Source of the DNA: RGIG3009 sp045648765
Lineage (GTDB): Bacteria > Bacillota > Clostridia > Oscillospirales > Acutalibacteraceae
Direction: 5' to 3'
Assembly (NCBI GenBank): GCA_045648765.1
Contig: JAZROQ010000001.1
Coordinates: 1 to 53,803, forward strand
Length of the DNA: 53,803 nucleotides
In this document: piece by piece, positions 30,488 through 39,608 of the stretch
How the letters are laid out: each line of letters opens with the position of its first letter
Position numbering within the stretch: the first letter of the stretch is position 1
Notes under the pieces: model-generated
Told to the model about the DNA's origin: nothing
Database searches by the model: none
Seen by the model: only the letters and a program-made list of their open reading frames with translations
Program-made: the position numbers and the translations under genes

Positions 30488-31903
30488 ATGGCAAAAGAAA
30501 AAGTACTTGATGCCAACGGGCATCGCAAATTTGGCATTCGCGACAGTGTTGCTTATGCTGCCGGTGACTTAGGCTGTAACATGAGTTTTGCGCTTAAAGG
30601 CACTATGTCAATTTTCTGGACACAGTTTATGGGCATGGACCTGTGGTATGCACTTCTTTTAATTGTGGTGCAAGTGTGGGACGCTATCAATGACCCGCTT
30701 ATCGGTTCGATCATTGATGCCGACAGACGTACCTACAAACGGAACAAGTTCCTTGCTTATATTTGGGCGGGTTCGATTGGTCTTATTGTTGGTGGCGCAT
30801 GTTGTTTCTTGCCTTTCCCGAACGCTCCGACTTGGGCAAAGTTCATTATCTTCATTGCCGGTTATGTCGTGTGGGATGCGTTTTATACCGTGGCTAACGT
30901 TCCTTACGGTTCGTTGTTATCGCTGATTTCTAACGATGTAAAAGATAGAGCATCGTTGTCGGCTTGGCGTTCGATCGGTTCTATCTTTGGCAATATGTTG
31001 CCAATGGTTATTTTGCCGTTCATTATTTACGACAAAGATAATAACCTCATTGGTGAACGTGTGTTTATTGCCGCTCTTATCATGGGTGTACTTGGATTCA
31101 TTTGTTTCCAATTCATGATTCGAAACACGGAAATCCGTGTGGATACCGCTGTTACTCTTAGCGAAGATGCTCCGAAATTTAACGTGTTTAAAGCTTTTGG
31201 CAACTTTGTCAAAAACCGTCCTGCGGTTGGTGCTACCGTTGCTGCCATGGGTATGTTTATTGGTATGCAAGGTGCAACCACAGCGGTGACTGTTATTTTC
31301 CAATCGTATTTTAAAAACGTGCAAATTTCGGGTATTGTGCAACTGTTTGCGATGATTCCGATTGTTGTGTTTACTCCTCTTGCTCGCAAAATGGTGGCTA
31401 AATACGGTAAAAAAGAATTGGCAACGTTCGGCTCTATTGTTTCGATTATTGCCGGTGTCGGTCTTTTCGTTATTATGCCGGATAACACGGGCCTTGACCT
31501 TGTTATCTATATTGTTTGTCAGTTGTTCTTCTCGCTCGGTTTAGGCATCTATTCAACGGTTTCTTGGGCAATGATGGGCGATGCCATTGACTACAACGAA
31601 TGGAAGTTTGGAACGCGTGAAGAGGGCGTTGTGTATTCGTTGCATTCCTTCTTCCGTAAACTTGCGCAAGGCATTGGACCTTCGCTGATACTCATTATCA
31701 TGGTTGCTTTTGGCTATGTGGGTGAGAACGAAGGTAATCAGCTTTGGGAAGTGGCTGTGAATATGCGTTATATTGTTGCTGCTACTTTCCTTTTCTCTGC
31801 GGTTTTACAATTTATCGGATTGGGCGTTATTTATAATCTCGACAAGAAAACACTCGCCAAGATGAACCAAGACCTTGGACGAGAAGAAGTAGAAGCTGAA
31901 TAA
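30488..31903 (+). CDS. GPH-family glycoside:cation symporter
   Basis: 471 aa, twelve predicted membrane helices. Family traits are IRDSVAYAAGDLGCNMSFAL at the start, VWDAINDPLIGSIIDADRRTYKRNKF after TM2, and NVPYGSLLSLISNDVKDRASLSAWR. The group (MelB, LacS, GusB) imports galactosides, xylosides or glucuronides with Na+ or H+. The GH2 enzyme that follows suggests a beta-galactoside substrate. The two genes are parted by a hairpin that could reduce, but perhaps not stop, read-through. AGAGGAGAA precedes the ATG. Confidence 0.92.
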   Translation: MAKEKVLDANGHRKFGIRDSVAYAAGDLGCNMSFALKGTMSIFWTQFMGMDLWYALLLIVVQVWDAINDPLIGSIIDADRRTYKRNKFLAYIWAGSIGLIVGGACCFLPFPNAPTWAKFIIFIAGYVVWDAFYTVANVPYGSLLSLISNDVKDRASLSAWRSIGSIFGNMLPMVILPFIIYDKDNNLIGERVFIAALIMGVLGFICFQFMIRNTEIRVDTAVTLSEDAPKFNVFKAFGNFVKNRPAVGATVAAMGMFIGMQGATTAVTVIFQSYFKNVQISGIVQLFAMIPIVVFTPLARKMVAKYGKKELATFGSIVSIIAGVGLFVIMPDNTGLDLVIYIVCQLFFSLGLGIYSTVSWAMMGDAIDYNEWKFGTREEGVVYSLHSFFRKLAQGIGPSLILIIMVAFGYVGENEGNQLWEVAVNMRYIVAATFLFSAVLQFIGLGVIYNLDKKTLAKMNQDLGREEVEAE

Positions 31904-31935
31904 TTTAAAAACGCTTGCAATTTAGCTTGAAGCTT

Positions 31936-31975
31936 TTAAAAAGTCCGATTGTCAAGCGACAATCGGGCTTTTTAA
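31936..31975 (+). terminator. Hairpin between symporter and GH2 genes
   Basis: AAAAAGTCCGATTGTC pairs with GACAATCGGGCTTTTT around AAGC, followed by a short T run. It looks like a terminator, yet the next gene begins only about 20 nt later with no clear promoter, so it may act as an attenuator. Confidence 0.78.
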
Positions 31976-31996
31976 CATTTTATTTGGAGGAAAAAC

Positions 31997-34276
31997 ATGA
32001 GAAACATTGTCAATCTCAATGAAAATTGGTTGTTTGCAAAAGACACTACCGATGTTACTTTGCGCGAAGGAACACAGGTGAATCTTCCGCACACTTGGAA
32101 TGCAGAAGATGGCTTTGATGGCGGGAACGATTATTTTCGCGGTTCTTGCCTGTATTTTAAAGAGTTGAACAAAGCCGATTTCCCCGCTGCGGATTTGTAT
32201 TATTTGGAATTTAGAGGTGCTAATTCCTCGGCCGATGTTTTTGTAAACGGTAAAAAAGTGGCGCATCACGATGGCGGATATTCCACTTGGCGCGTAAATA
32301 TCACCGAAGATCTTAATGAAAAAACAGAAGTTGCGGTTGTGGTGGATAACTCTCCCAGTGAAACGGTGTATCCGCAAATGGCCGACTTTACGTTCTACGG
32401 TGGTCTTTACCGAGGTGTTAATTTGGTGTGCGTGAACAATACGCACTTCGATTTGGATTATTACGGCGCACCCGGTATTATGATTACACCAATTGTAAGC
32501 GGTGCCGATGCCACGGTAGAAGTGGAAACGTTTGTAACGAACCTCAAAGAGGGTCAAAAACTCGTTTATACAATCTACGACAAAGAGGAAAACGAACTCG
32601 ATAAAATCGAATCCACAGAAACAAAAGTGGTTTTTGATATCAAAAATGCGCACTTGTGGAACGGCCGCAAAGACCCCTACCTTTACTGCTGTGAAGTGGA
32701 AATTGTTGAAAACGGTGAAGTGATTGATAACGTTTGCAATCGATTTGGTTGCCGCAGTTATAAAATCGACCCTGACAACGGCTTTATTTTGAACGGAGAA
32801 GAATATCCGCTTCGCGGTGTATCTCGCCATCAAGACAGATGGGGCGTTGGCAATGCGCTTCTTCCGGAACACCATGCCGAAGATATTGATCTTATCATGG
32901 AAGTGGGCGCCACCACGATTCGTTTGGCACACTATCAACACGACCAATATTTCTATGATTTGTGTGACGAAAAAGGTTTGGTAATTTGGGCGGAAATTCC
33001 GTATATTTCAAAGCATATGCCCGGCGGACGTGAAAACACCGTTTCTCAAATGACAGAACTTATCGCGCAAAACTACAACCACCCGTGTATTGTGGTGTGG
33101 GGTCTTTCTAACGAAATTTCCATTGGCGGTTCGGATGAGGATTTGCTCGAAAACCACCGCATTTTGAACGACCTGGTTCACGAAATGGACAAAACGCGTT
33201 TAACCACGATTGCGGCGGTTTCCATGTGCAAAATGGACGATCCGTATTTGCAGATCCCCGATGTTGTTTCGTACAACCATTATTTTGGTTGGTACGGCGG
33301 CGAAACCGCAATGAATGGTCCGTGGTTTGACGAATTCCACAAAAAACATCCCACTATCCCGATTGGATGTTCGGAATACGGATGCGAAGCTTTGAATTGG
33401 CATACCAGCGATCCCAAACAAGGGGATTACACCGAGGAATATCAAGCGTATTATCATGAAGAACTGATCAAACAATTCTTCTCCCGAAAATATATTTGGG
33501 CAACCCACGTATGGAACATGTTCGACTTTGGTGCCGATGCTCGAGCCGAGGGCGGCGAAAACGGACAAAACCACAAAGGTCTTATCACCATGGACCGTAA
33601 ATACAAAAAAGATGCGTTCTTTGCATATAAAGCATGGTTGGTTTCGCCCGAGGTTGATCCTTTTGTTCACCTGTGCGGCAAGAGATACGTGGATAGGGTG
33701 GAAGATGTTACCAAAGTAACTGTTTATTCCAACCTTCCCGAAGTAGAACTTTTTGTAAACGGCGAAAGCATTGGCAAAAAGACTGCCGAAGATCATTTCT
33801 TCTATTTTGACGTGCCGAACGTTGGCGAAAGTAAAATCGTTGCCAAAGCCGGTGAACTGACCGACGAGGGGACCATTCGCAAAGTAGACGAAATGAACAT
33901 GGATTATGTTCTTGTCGAAAAAGGTGCGGTTCTTAACTGGTTTGACGTTACTGCCCCCGACGGACGTTTTTCGTTGAATGATAAAATCAGTGATATCATG
34001 GCTTCCAAACGCGGAAAACTGTGGTTTATCGGCGTTGGACTCAAACTCAAGAAAAAAATGGATGCCAACAAAAAAGACAAAGCTGCAGGCAAAAAATCCG
34101 GCGGTTTTGATGTGGATTTGAAGGCTGACGGCGGTTTGATGCAAATGATGGGCGGCTTTACGGTACTTCGTCTGACCAGCATGATGGGAATGATGAACAT
34201 TTCCTTTACCAAAGAAGAATTGCTCGAAATGAACAAAAAGCTGAACAGAATTAAAAAACCTAAAAACCTCAGATAA
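31997..34276 (+). CDS. Glycoside hydrolase family 2 (beta-galactosidase-like)
   Basis: 759 aa. The GH2 N-terminal sugar-binding domain (about 1-170) contains NLPHTWNAEDG, followed by an Ig-like domain (about 170-265) and a TIM barrel (about 265-560). The barrel has GVSRHQDRWG, IRLAHYQHDQYFYDLCDEKGL, acid/base Glu373 in WGLSNE and nucleophile Glu460 in SEYGCEAL. No signal peptide, so it cleaves imported galactosides in the cytoplasm. The last ~100 residues are unusual: a lysine-rich linker and a hydrophobic-amphipathic segment (MGGFTVLRLTSMMGMM) that is not part of the standard GH2 fold. GGAGG precedes ATG. Beta-galactosidase is the best guess; other beta-glycosides are possible. Confidence 0.9.
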   Translation: MRNIVNLNENWLFAKDTTDVTLREGTQVNLPHTWNAEDGFDGGNDYFRGSCLYFKELNKADFPAADLYYLEFRGANSSADVFVNGKKVAHHDGGYSTWRVNITEDLNEKTEVAVVVDNSPSETVYPQMADFTFYGGLYRGVNLVCVNNTHFDLDYYGAPGIMITPIVSGADATVEVETFVTNLKEGQKLVYTIYDKEENELDKIESTETKVVFDIKNAHLWNGRKDPYLYCCEVEIVENGEVIDNVCNRFGCRSYKIDPDNGFILNGEEYPLRGVSRHQDRWGVGNALLPEHHAEDIDLIMEVGATTIRLAHYQHDQYFYDLCDEKGLVIWAEIPYISKHMPGGRENTVSQMTELIAQNYNHPCIVVWGLSNEISIGGSDEDLLENHRILNDLVHEMDKTRLTTIAAVSMCKMDDPYLQIPDVVSYNHYFGWYGGETAMNGPWFDEFHKKHPTIPIGCSEYGCEALNWHTSDPKQGDYTEEYQAYYHEELIKQFFSRKYIWATHVWNMFDFGADARAEGGENGQNHKGLITMDRKYKKDAFFAYKAWLVSPEVDPFVHLCGKRYVDRVEDVTKVTVYSNLPEVELFVNGESIGKKTAEDHFFYFDVPNVGESKIVAKAGELTDEGTIRKVDEMNMDYVLVEKGAVLNWFDVTAPDGRFSLNDKISDIMASKRGKLWFIGVGLKLKKKMDANKKDKAAGKKSGGFDVDLKADGGLMQMMGGFTVLRLTSMMGMMNISFTKEELLEMNKKLNRIKKPKNLR

Positions 34277-34280
34277 ATAA

Positions 34281-34320
34281 AAAGAAAGCCTTTCTCATAA
34301 TCGAGAAAGGCTTTCTTCAT
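34281..34320. terminator. Bidirectional terminator
   Basis: AGAAAGCCTTTCTC pairs with GAGAAAGGCTTTCT around ATAATC, between the convergent GH2 and thioesterase genes. Confidence 0.85.
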
Positions 34321-34326
34321 TTTACA

Positions 34327-35052
34327 TTATTTTTCAAGTTGTATTTTACACGAAAACATGGTTTCTTCGTTGTTGTTTTGACCTTTTGCCAAAATGCTGT
34401 TTTCTTCTTTTTGAAAATAAATGTTAAGTTGTGTACCATGCACGACTTCTTTTCGATAATCGATTTGGAACGTTTTAAGAATATCATCGGCAGTGGGGAC
34501 AACGGCATCCATTATGTAGTTAGCATATTTGGCGTTGTTTACGTGATTGTTGACATCCAATTCACTAAACCCGGTATTGACAATATACGGTGTGTCGGAT
34601 GCTTCAAAATCAGAAACTTTTGCAAGTTTTCCTTCGAACATCGTATCACGGCAAAATTCTTCAGTGAACGGGTACAGGTTGGGAACCGAAAGTAATTTGC
34701 GTTGCTCACTGTGAAGAATCACCCATTCCGAACTGCCTTTGATGAGAACATTTCCACCTTCGTCTGTGATGCAGTATTCGCGGCGATAATTAAGCCTATG
34801 CGGCTCCAATGGCCATGTTTTGACCGTTACTGTTTGATAGCGAGTGGGGGCTAAAACTATTTCGAATGCTACGCGGGTGAGCACCCAAAGATATGACCGA
34901 TGTAACATTTGTGCAAAACCCAAACCAAGTTCTTCGGCGTGTTGCCCTGCAGCATCTTGGAACAAATCCAAAACAGCAGAAGGTTTAATACGGTTAAATT
35001 TGTCAAAATCTCCCGCACGTAAAGTATATTTCTTTTTCCATGTTGTGTTCAT
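34327..35052 (-). CDS. Acyl-ACP thioesterase
   Basis: 241 aa. Two hot-dog domains: the first with FDKFNRIKPSAVLDLFQDAAGQHAEELG, and the second with DVNNHVNNAKYANYIMDA, which holds the catalytic Asn-His region of FatA/FatB-type enzymes. It releases free fatty acids from acyl carrier protein and sets chain length. In Clostridia the released acids may be exported or re-used. Own promoter at 35084-35112. Confidence 0.93.
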   Translation of the reverse strand: MNTTWKKKYTLRAGDFDKFNRIKPSAVLDLFQDAAGQHAEELGLGFAQMLHRSYLWVLTRVAFEIVLAPTRYQTVTVKTWPLEPHRLNYRREYCITDEGGNVLIKGSSEWVILHSEQRKLLSVPNLYPFTEEFCRDTMFEGKLAKVSDFEASDTPYIVNTGFSELDVNNHVNNAKYANYIMDAVVPTADDILKTFQIDYRKEVVHGTQLNIYFQKEENSILAKGQNNNEETMFSCKIQLEK

Positions 35053-35083
35053 TTGATTGTGCTCCCAACAGATAATTTGTTAA

Positions 35084-35112
35084 ATTGTATCACGGATTTC
35101 AAAAAATAGCAA
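35084..35112 (-). promoter_or_regulatory. Promoter of the thioesterase
   Basis: On the minus strand TTGCTA (35112-35107), 17 nt, TACAAT (35089-35084). Confidence 0.7.
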
Positions 35113-35186
35113 CAAGCGTATTCAAAAGCAGTTTTTGTTGTATTTATACCGAATTTGTTGTATATTAAAACTACAGAGGTGAAAAT

Positions 35187-35870
35187 ATGAAACTTAAAAA
35201 ACGCTATGCTGCCATTGTTGCCGCGGTGCTGCTCTTATTTTCTTGGTACTTTTATGAATCAAATTCGGCATCTTCGTTTTCATTGCAAGATATTCCGCCG
35301 TTTAGTGACGATGTTGCATACGTGACGATAGATAATAACCAACCGAATTTTACGGCAGAAGATATGGTGACAACTTCGTATGAACAATATTCACCGCTTG
35401 ACGTGCTTGGACGTTGCGGTGTGGCGAAGGCTTGCGTCGGCACAGATATTATGCCAACAGAAGAACGTGGTAGTATCGGACAAATTAAACCGTCGGGATG
35501 GTACACGGTGAAATACGATTGTGTAGATGGAAAATATTTGTATAATCGTTGTCATCTCATTGGTTATCAACTGACCGGAGAAAACTCCAACTCCAACAAT
35601 TTGATTACCGGCACACGGTTTTTGAACGTAGAAGGAATGCTCCCCTTTGAAAATCAAATTGCCGAATATGTTAAGGAAACCAAAAATCACGTTGTTTATC
35701 GCGTAACCCCGATATTTCAAGGAGAAAATTTGTTGGCAAGCGGAGTGCAAATGGAAGCAAAATCGGTCGAAGATAATGGCGCAGGTGTTTGCTTTAATGT
35801 GTATGCGTATAATAACCAACCCGGAATAAAAATCGATTATGCAACCGGTAAAAGTTGGCTGGGAATTTGA
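35187..35870 (+). CDS. Secreted or anchored DNA/RNA non-specific endonuclease
   Basis: 227 aa. One N-terminal hydrophobic segment (about 7-22) serves as signal or anchor. The nuclease core has GWYTVKYDCVDGKYLYNRCHLIGYQL and NNLITGTRFLN, equivalent to the DRGH-type active site (His of NRCHLIG and metal-binding Asn) of EndA/Spd1-like enzymes. It likely degrades nucleic acids outside the membrane for nutrition or DNA uptake. GAGGTG precedes ATG. The promoter of the next gene overlaps its stop codon. Confidence 0.88.
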   Translation: MKLKKRYAAIVAAVLLLFSWYFYESNSASSFSLQDIPPFSDDVAYVTIDNNQPNFTAEDMVTTSYEQYSPLDVLGRCGVAKACVGTDIMPTEERGSIGQIKPSGWYTVKYDCVDGKYLYNRCHLIGYQLTGENSNSNNLITGTRFLNVEGMLPFENQIAEYVKETKNHVVYRVTPIFQGENLLASGVQMEAKSVEDNGAGVCFNVYAYNNQPGIKIDYATGKSWLGI

Positions 35871-35895
35871 CGAAAAAGAAATAATTTGGTATAGT
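35867..35895 (+). promoter_or_regulatory. Promoter of the transglutaminase lipoprotein
   Basis: TTGACG (35867-35872), 17 nt, TATAGT (35890-35895). It overlaps the stop codon of the nuclease gene. Confidence 0.72.
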
Positions 35896-35934
35896 GGATA
35901 GGTAATCAACCTTATGTTAAGGAGATGAAGATCA

Positions 35935-37275
35935 GTGTTTATCAAAAAAACTTCTTTTATTCTTGCGATTACAATGGCCGTTTTATCGTTGGCAGGGTGC
36001 GGTAGCAAAGCCGATGTTGTGACAACCACTACTCAAACACAGCAAGTTACCGTTCAAAATACTGTTACAGGTACAAACAATGAAAGCACAGACGACTCTG
36101 TGACGACACAAATGTCGGGGGAGAATGTCAGCACGACACAATCTTCTTCCACGACTGCTACAACCAAAAAAGGTCAAAAAACAACGTTGCCCGAAAAGAC
36201 AACGTCTTCTGCTGCCACAACCACACAAAAACCAACAATCACCTCCCGATATGAACCGGTGTTTTCTTTCAAACTGATTCCGCTTCCGGCTTCGGAGTAT
36301 TATGGATATTCTTTATTGGGGAAAATGGACAACGGTGTAGCGCTGGTGAGTGCTTATCAAGATATTGTCAGTGGCGTAGAGGCAATGAAACCCGAAATCA
36401 AGTTATCCGTACCGTTGACAGCAAAAGAAGCGCTGACGGTGTTTTACTATTACCACGACGACTACCCGCAACATTTTTGGTGTAACAGCGCCTTTCAATA
36501 TACCCTCGAAGACAACAAAGTGATAAGCATTTTGCCGCAATATACTATGACACGCTCGGAAAAGGAATATGCGCAGCGGGAATTTGAAAATGTGGTTGCG
36601 GCGTGCTTGACAGTGGCTTCATCTGTCAAAAGCGATTATGAACGCGAAAAAAGAATACACGATTACTTGGCCAATCGAATCACCTATCAAAACGGGAAAA
36701 ACGCACATAACGCCTATGGTGCTTTGGTCGAAAAAAAGGCGGTGTGCGACGGCTACGCTCGCGCTTTTCAGTGGCTTTTGTATCAAGCGGGTATTCCGGC
36801 TATGATTGCAGAGGGTACCAGCATCAATCCTGCAAGCGGCGGGCAAGAACCTCACGCATGGAACGTTGTTAAAATCGGCGGGGAATACTATCACGTTGAT
36901 TTAACATGGGATGATGCTTCTTCCAAAGAAGTTATGTACGCTTATTTTAATATGACTACCAAACAAATAGAAGAAAGCCACCGTATCAGCACGGAAAACG
37001 CCTATGCTTTGCCGCTTTGCACGGCCACTGCCGCTAACTATCACGTGATAAACGGTACGGTGCTTACCACCTATTCGACGGATAGCGTGGCATCTTTAAT
37101 GCAACGAAATCCAAATGGGCTGCACGTATACATTGCTGATAAACCGGAAACATTTATAACGTGGTTTAAAACGAATGTTGGTGCCATTGCTAAAAAAATT
37201 GGTGTTACCGGTGCCTATTCTTATAGTACCATTGTTCTCGGAAAAGAAGTGGCACTGCATATTGTCCCTAAATGA
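35935..37275 (+). CDS. Transglutaminase-like lipoprotein
   Basis: 446 aa from GTG 35935. A lipoprotein signal ends LSLAGC (Cys22), followed by a Thr/Ser/Gln-rich spacer (about 30-100). The transglutaminase-like core has the catalytic triad Cys271 (AVCDGYARAF), His307 (EPHAWN) and Asp322 (YYHVDLTWDD). Such domains act as cysteine proteases or cross-linking enzymes at the cell surface; the target is unknown. The GGAG before the GTG is 8-10 nt away, and the nearby ATG at 35925 is out of frame. Confidence 0.9.
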   Translation: MFIKKTSFILAITMAVLSLAGCGSKADVVTTTTQTQQVTVQNTVTGTNNESTDDSVTTQMSGENVSTTQSSSTTATTKKGQKTTLPEKTTSSAATTTQKPTITSRYEPVFSFKLIPLPASEYYGYSLLGKMDNGVALVSAYQDIVSGVEAMKPEIKLSVPLTAKEALTVFYYYHDDYPQHFWCNSAFQYTLEDNKVISILPQYTMTRSEKEYAQREFENVVAACLTVASSVKSDYEREKRIHDYLANRITYQNGKNAHNAYGALVEKKAVCDGYARAFQWLLYQAGIPAMIAEGTSINPASGGQEPHAWNVVKIGGEYYHVDLTWDDASSKEVMYAYFNMTTKQIEESHRISTENAYALPLCTATAANYHVINGTVLTTYSTDSVASLMQRNPNGLHVYIADKPETFITWFKTNVGAIAKKIGVTGAYSYSTIVLGKEVALHIVPK

Positions 37276-37294
37276 TAGGCTCAACAGAAAAAAC

Positions 37295-37323
37295 TTGTGT
37301 TTTGTCGAAAAATATGCTATGAT
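37295..37323 (+). promoter_or_regulatory. Promoter of degV
   Basis: TTGTGT (37295-37300), 17 nt, TATGAT (37318-37323). Confidence 0.6.
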
Positions 37324-37357
37324 TTAAAAAGTTTTCGACAGCAGAGGAGGAAATGAA

Positions 37358-38215
37358 TTGAGTAAACCTGTTGTTCTGTGCGCTGACAGCACTTGTGATT
37401 TAAGTCCCGAATTAAAAGAGCGTTTTCACGTTTTAACATGTCCGCTTCATGTGGTTTTGGACGATAAGAACTACGATGACGGCGTAAATATTATGCCGGA
37501 TGATATTTATGAAACCTACGCTCAAAAAGGCGTACTTCCCAAAACCAATGCTGCTAACACGGCAGAATATCTCGATTTCTTTAAACCGCATTTGGATAAC
37601 GGTTGCGAAATCGTGTACATTAGTTTGGGCTCGGCTTTGTCGGTATCACAAACCAATTGTCGTATGGCTGCTGCGGAATGCGACGGCGTTTATGTGGTAG
37701 ATAGTTGTAACTTGTCTACCGGTATGGGTTTGTTGGTGTTGGAAGCGGCAGACCGCATTGCAGCGGGTATGTCTGCTGCACAAGTGGCAGAAGAAGTCCA
37801 GGCTTTGGCAACGCATTCAAACGCTAGCTTCGTGCTCGATACGTTGGAATTTTTGCACAAAGGCGGTCGTTGCTCGGCGTTGGCGATGTTAGGTGCCAAT
37901 TTGTTGCAACTTAAACCGTGCATTGAAGTAAACAACGCTGCCGGCGGCAAAATGGATGTCGGCAAAAAATATCGCGGTTCGCTGGATAAAGCGTTGCTGC
38001 AATATGTGGAAGATAAATTGGCAGGACGAACAGACATTTGCCGCAAACGTATTTTTATTACACATTCGGGCATTTCCGAAGAACGCTTGACAATGGTTAA
38101 AAAAGCGGTGGAATCCTACAACGTGTGCGATGAGGTTTTTATTACGCGTGCCGGTTGTACCATTTCTTCACATTGCGGTCCGAACACACTTGGCGTTTTG
38201 TTTATGACGAAATAA
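37358..38215 (+). CDS. DegV family fatty-acid-binding protein
   Basis: 285 aa from TTG 37358 (GAGGAGG 7 nt upstream; the nearby ATG 37353 hits a stop after one codon). CADSTCDLSPEL at the start, a FVLDTLEFLHKGGRCSALAMLGANLLQLKPCIEV middle and the THSGISEER end are standard. DegV proteins (FakB type) bind fatty acids and present them to a fatty-acid kinase for phospholipid synthesis; no kinase is adjacent. Normal length. Confidence 0.92.
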   Translation: MSKPVVLCADSTCDLSPELKERFHVLTCPLHVVLDDKNYDDGVNIMPDDIYETYAQKGVLPKTNAANTAEYLDFFKPHLDNGCEIVYISLGSALSVSQTNCRMAAAECDGVYVVDSCNLSTGMGLLVLEAADRIAAGMSAAQVAEEVQALATHSNASFVLDTLEFLHKGGRCSALAMLGANLLQLKPCIEVNNAAGGKMDVGKKYRGSLDKALLQYVEDKLAGRTDICRKRIFITHSGISEERLTMVKKAVESYNVCDEVFITRAGCTISSHCGPNTLGVLFMTK

Positions 38216-38256
38216 AAAAGAACACCTTGGCAATTGCCAAGGTGTTCTTTTTTTTA
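38214..38256. terminator. Bidirectional terminator
   Basis: A perfect 32-bp palindrome (AAGAACACCTTGGCAA and its inverse) with A and T runs on both sides, between degV and the small membrane protein gene. Confidence 0.9.
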
Positions 38257-38520
38257 CAGTTGCAGGAACGCTTGCGTTAAAACAGCGCCAATGATTCCGC
38301 CAAAAAACAAAAAAATCAGTTGCGATGTCCAATATCGCCGCCGGGCTTTTTTTAATCCGCTGTATGCTTTTTGTGAAGAAAACAGTTTGTTAGCCTCTTT
38401 GTCTAACAGCGTTGTCGGATAATCGGTGCACTGGTGACGGACTACCAAAAACATGCGTTCAAAATAGGGGTTTTTGGTGTCGGTAACTTCCACGATTTGT
38501 CGATTAATTCCCTTTATCAT
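38254..38520 (-). CDS. Small C-terminal-anchored protein, unknown
   Basis: 88 aa from ATG 38520 (GAGGAG 8-9 nt upstream). A conserved-looking head IKGINRQIVEVTDTKNPYFERMFLVVR is followed by a basic segment (LKKARRRYW) and a single C-terminal membrane helix (LIFLFFGGIIGAVLTQAF). I recall similar short proteins in many Clostridia, none characterised. Upstream on the minus strand GTATA (38572-38568), 17 nt and CATACTC (38550-38544) resemble a forespore sigma-G promoter, so a sporulation role is conceivable. Confidence 0.72.
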   Translation of the reverse strand: MIKGINRQIVEVTDTKNPYFERMFLVVRHQCTDYPTTLLDKEANKLFSSQKAYSGLKKARRRYWTSQLIFLFFGGIIGAVLTQAFLQL

Positions 38521-38543
38521 AAGCACACTCCTCTGCACACTTT

Positions 38544-38572
38544 GAGTATGGGATTTGGTGAAAAATTTATAC
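38544..38572 (-). promoter_or_regulatory. Possible sigma-G-type promoter
   Basis: GTATA, 17 nt, CATACTC on the minus strand, close to the forespore consensus. The remaining ~190 bp up to 38761 are AT-rich with no other feature seen. Confidence 0.35.
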
Positions 38573-38761
38573 AAAAAAATGTGCTTGGAAAGGAAATATA
38601 ACTCTTTGTAATATATTCAAAAACAATGTATTTGTGGAAAACTATGTTGAAAATGTGAACAAATCCTTATATTTCGTGGTGTTTTTGTGTCGTAAGGGGT
38701 CGAAATAATAAAAAATATTTGCATTTTTAAAAATATTTACATACGGATTGTTGAATTTCCT

Positions 38762-39454
38762 TTACGGTTCGCGACCCGTTAAAAACCAAACGGCGCGTTC
38801 CACCGCATCGCGCGAATTTCCCCAGTCAGCACCCTCGCCGCTGTTGCGGTAATCGAACATTTTGCAAAAGTGAGAAACGTCGTGTTGTAAAGTGGTTATG
38901 TAACGGTGTGATAGGGTGGAAGCAGCCTTGGAAAAAGCACCAACCGATTTTTTGCCCATTGCCGTTTGAGCTGTTTGGACAAGCAACGAAAAATGGGGGA
39001 GACATAATGCTTCTTGCTCGTCAAACAATTGGCGAAAATCCGCTTCGTTTTCCCACAGACGACAAACAGTGGCAAGCATTCTTTCCATCGCCCAGTCTAC
39101 TTGCTGACAAACAAAGCAGGTTTGTTGTTTGTCATCGGCGTCTTTTGCTTTCTTTTTGCCGCTTTTGCCAATCAGAGGAAGTCCTTTAAAAACATCTTGT
39201 TCTATCTCTGCTAAATGGCTTTCCAAAATCAAAGCGACACCCAATCGGTTGCGCTGCTTCATAATATCGCGGAAGTGGTCGATACAAAAGCCCAAACGAT
39301 TGGTTTCGATGCGCACGTCGGGTTCCATCATGGCGGCGCCGGTAATGTATTCTGCCATACGTTTTTCGAGCATGTTGCGCATACGGCAAATGGGACATCC
39401 GTCTTTGGGTTCGAAGACTTCGCTGATGGGAATATTGGTAATATCCGAACGCAT
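38762..39454 (-). CDS. DUF6062 family protein
   Basis: 230 aa. Cysteine/histidine pairs are spaced as in a zinc protein: CPIC (about 20-23), FCIDH, CFVC and CLPHF. EPDVRIETNRLGFCIDHF is the family hallmark I recognise from Clostridia. Function unknown; a metal- or redox-linked role is inference. Own promoter at 39483-39511. The AAAGG before ATG is 12 nt away, longer than usual. Confidence 0.82.
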   Translation of the reverse strand: MRSDITNIPISEVFEPKDGCPICRMRNMLEKRMAEYITGAAMMEPDVRIETNRLGFCIDHFRDIMKQRNRLGVALILESHLAEIEQDVFKGLPLIGKSGKKKAKDADDKQQTCFVCQQVDWAMERMLATVCRLWENEADFRQLFDEQEALCLPHFSLLVQTAQTAMGKKSVGAFSKAASTLSHRYITTLQHDVSHFCKMFDYRNSGEGADWGNSRDAVERAVWFLTGREP

Positions 39455-39482
39455 AAAGGCTCACAACCTTTCTTTTTGTTTT

Positions 39483-39511
39483 AGTATACCAAGAAATTTG
39501 CCGAGAGACAA
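39483..39511 (-). promoter_or_regulatory. Promoter of the DUF6062 gene
   Basis: On the minus strand TTGTCT (39511-39506), 17 nt, TATACT (39488-39483). Confidence 0.72.
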
Positions 39512-39549
39512 GTTTTTTGAAAAAAACAGATATTTTTTTAAAAATTCCC

Positions 39550-39578
39550 TTTTCTTATATAAAAAAATAGTGTATACT
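39550..39578 (+). promoter_or_regulatory. Probable promoter of fba
   Basis: TATACT (39573-39578) is a good -10. The -35 TTTTCT (39550-39555) at 17 nt is weak. Confidence 0.45.
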
Positions 39579-39608
39579 GTTACTATAATTATTAGGAGGT
39601 TTGCGGTT

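Noticed and set aside
31952..34144. Long minus-strand open frames of 314 and 331 codons under the GH2 gene
   Set aside because: They are antisense shadows of a complete GH2 enzyme, with no ribosome binding site or recognisable domain.
39129..39608. A 160-codon extension at the start of fba
   Set aside because: The extension is antisense to the DUF6062 gene and crosses its promoter and the fba promoter; the AGGAGG before ATG 39609 and the normal family N-terminus settle the start.
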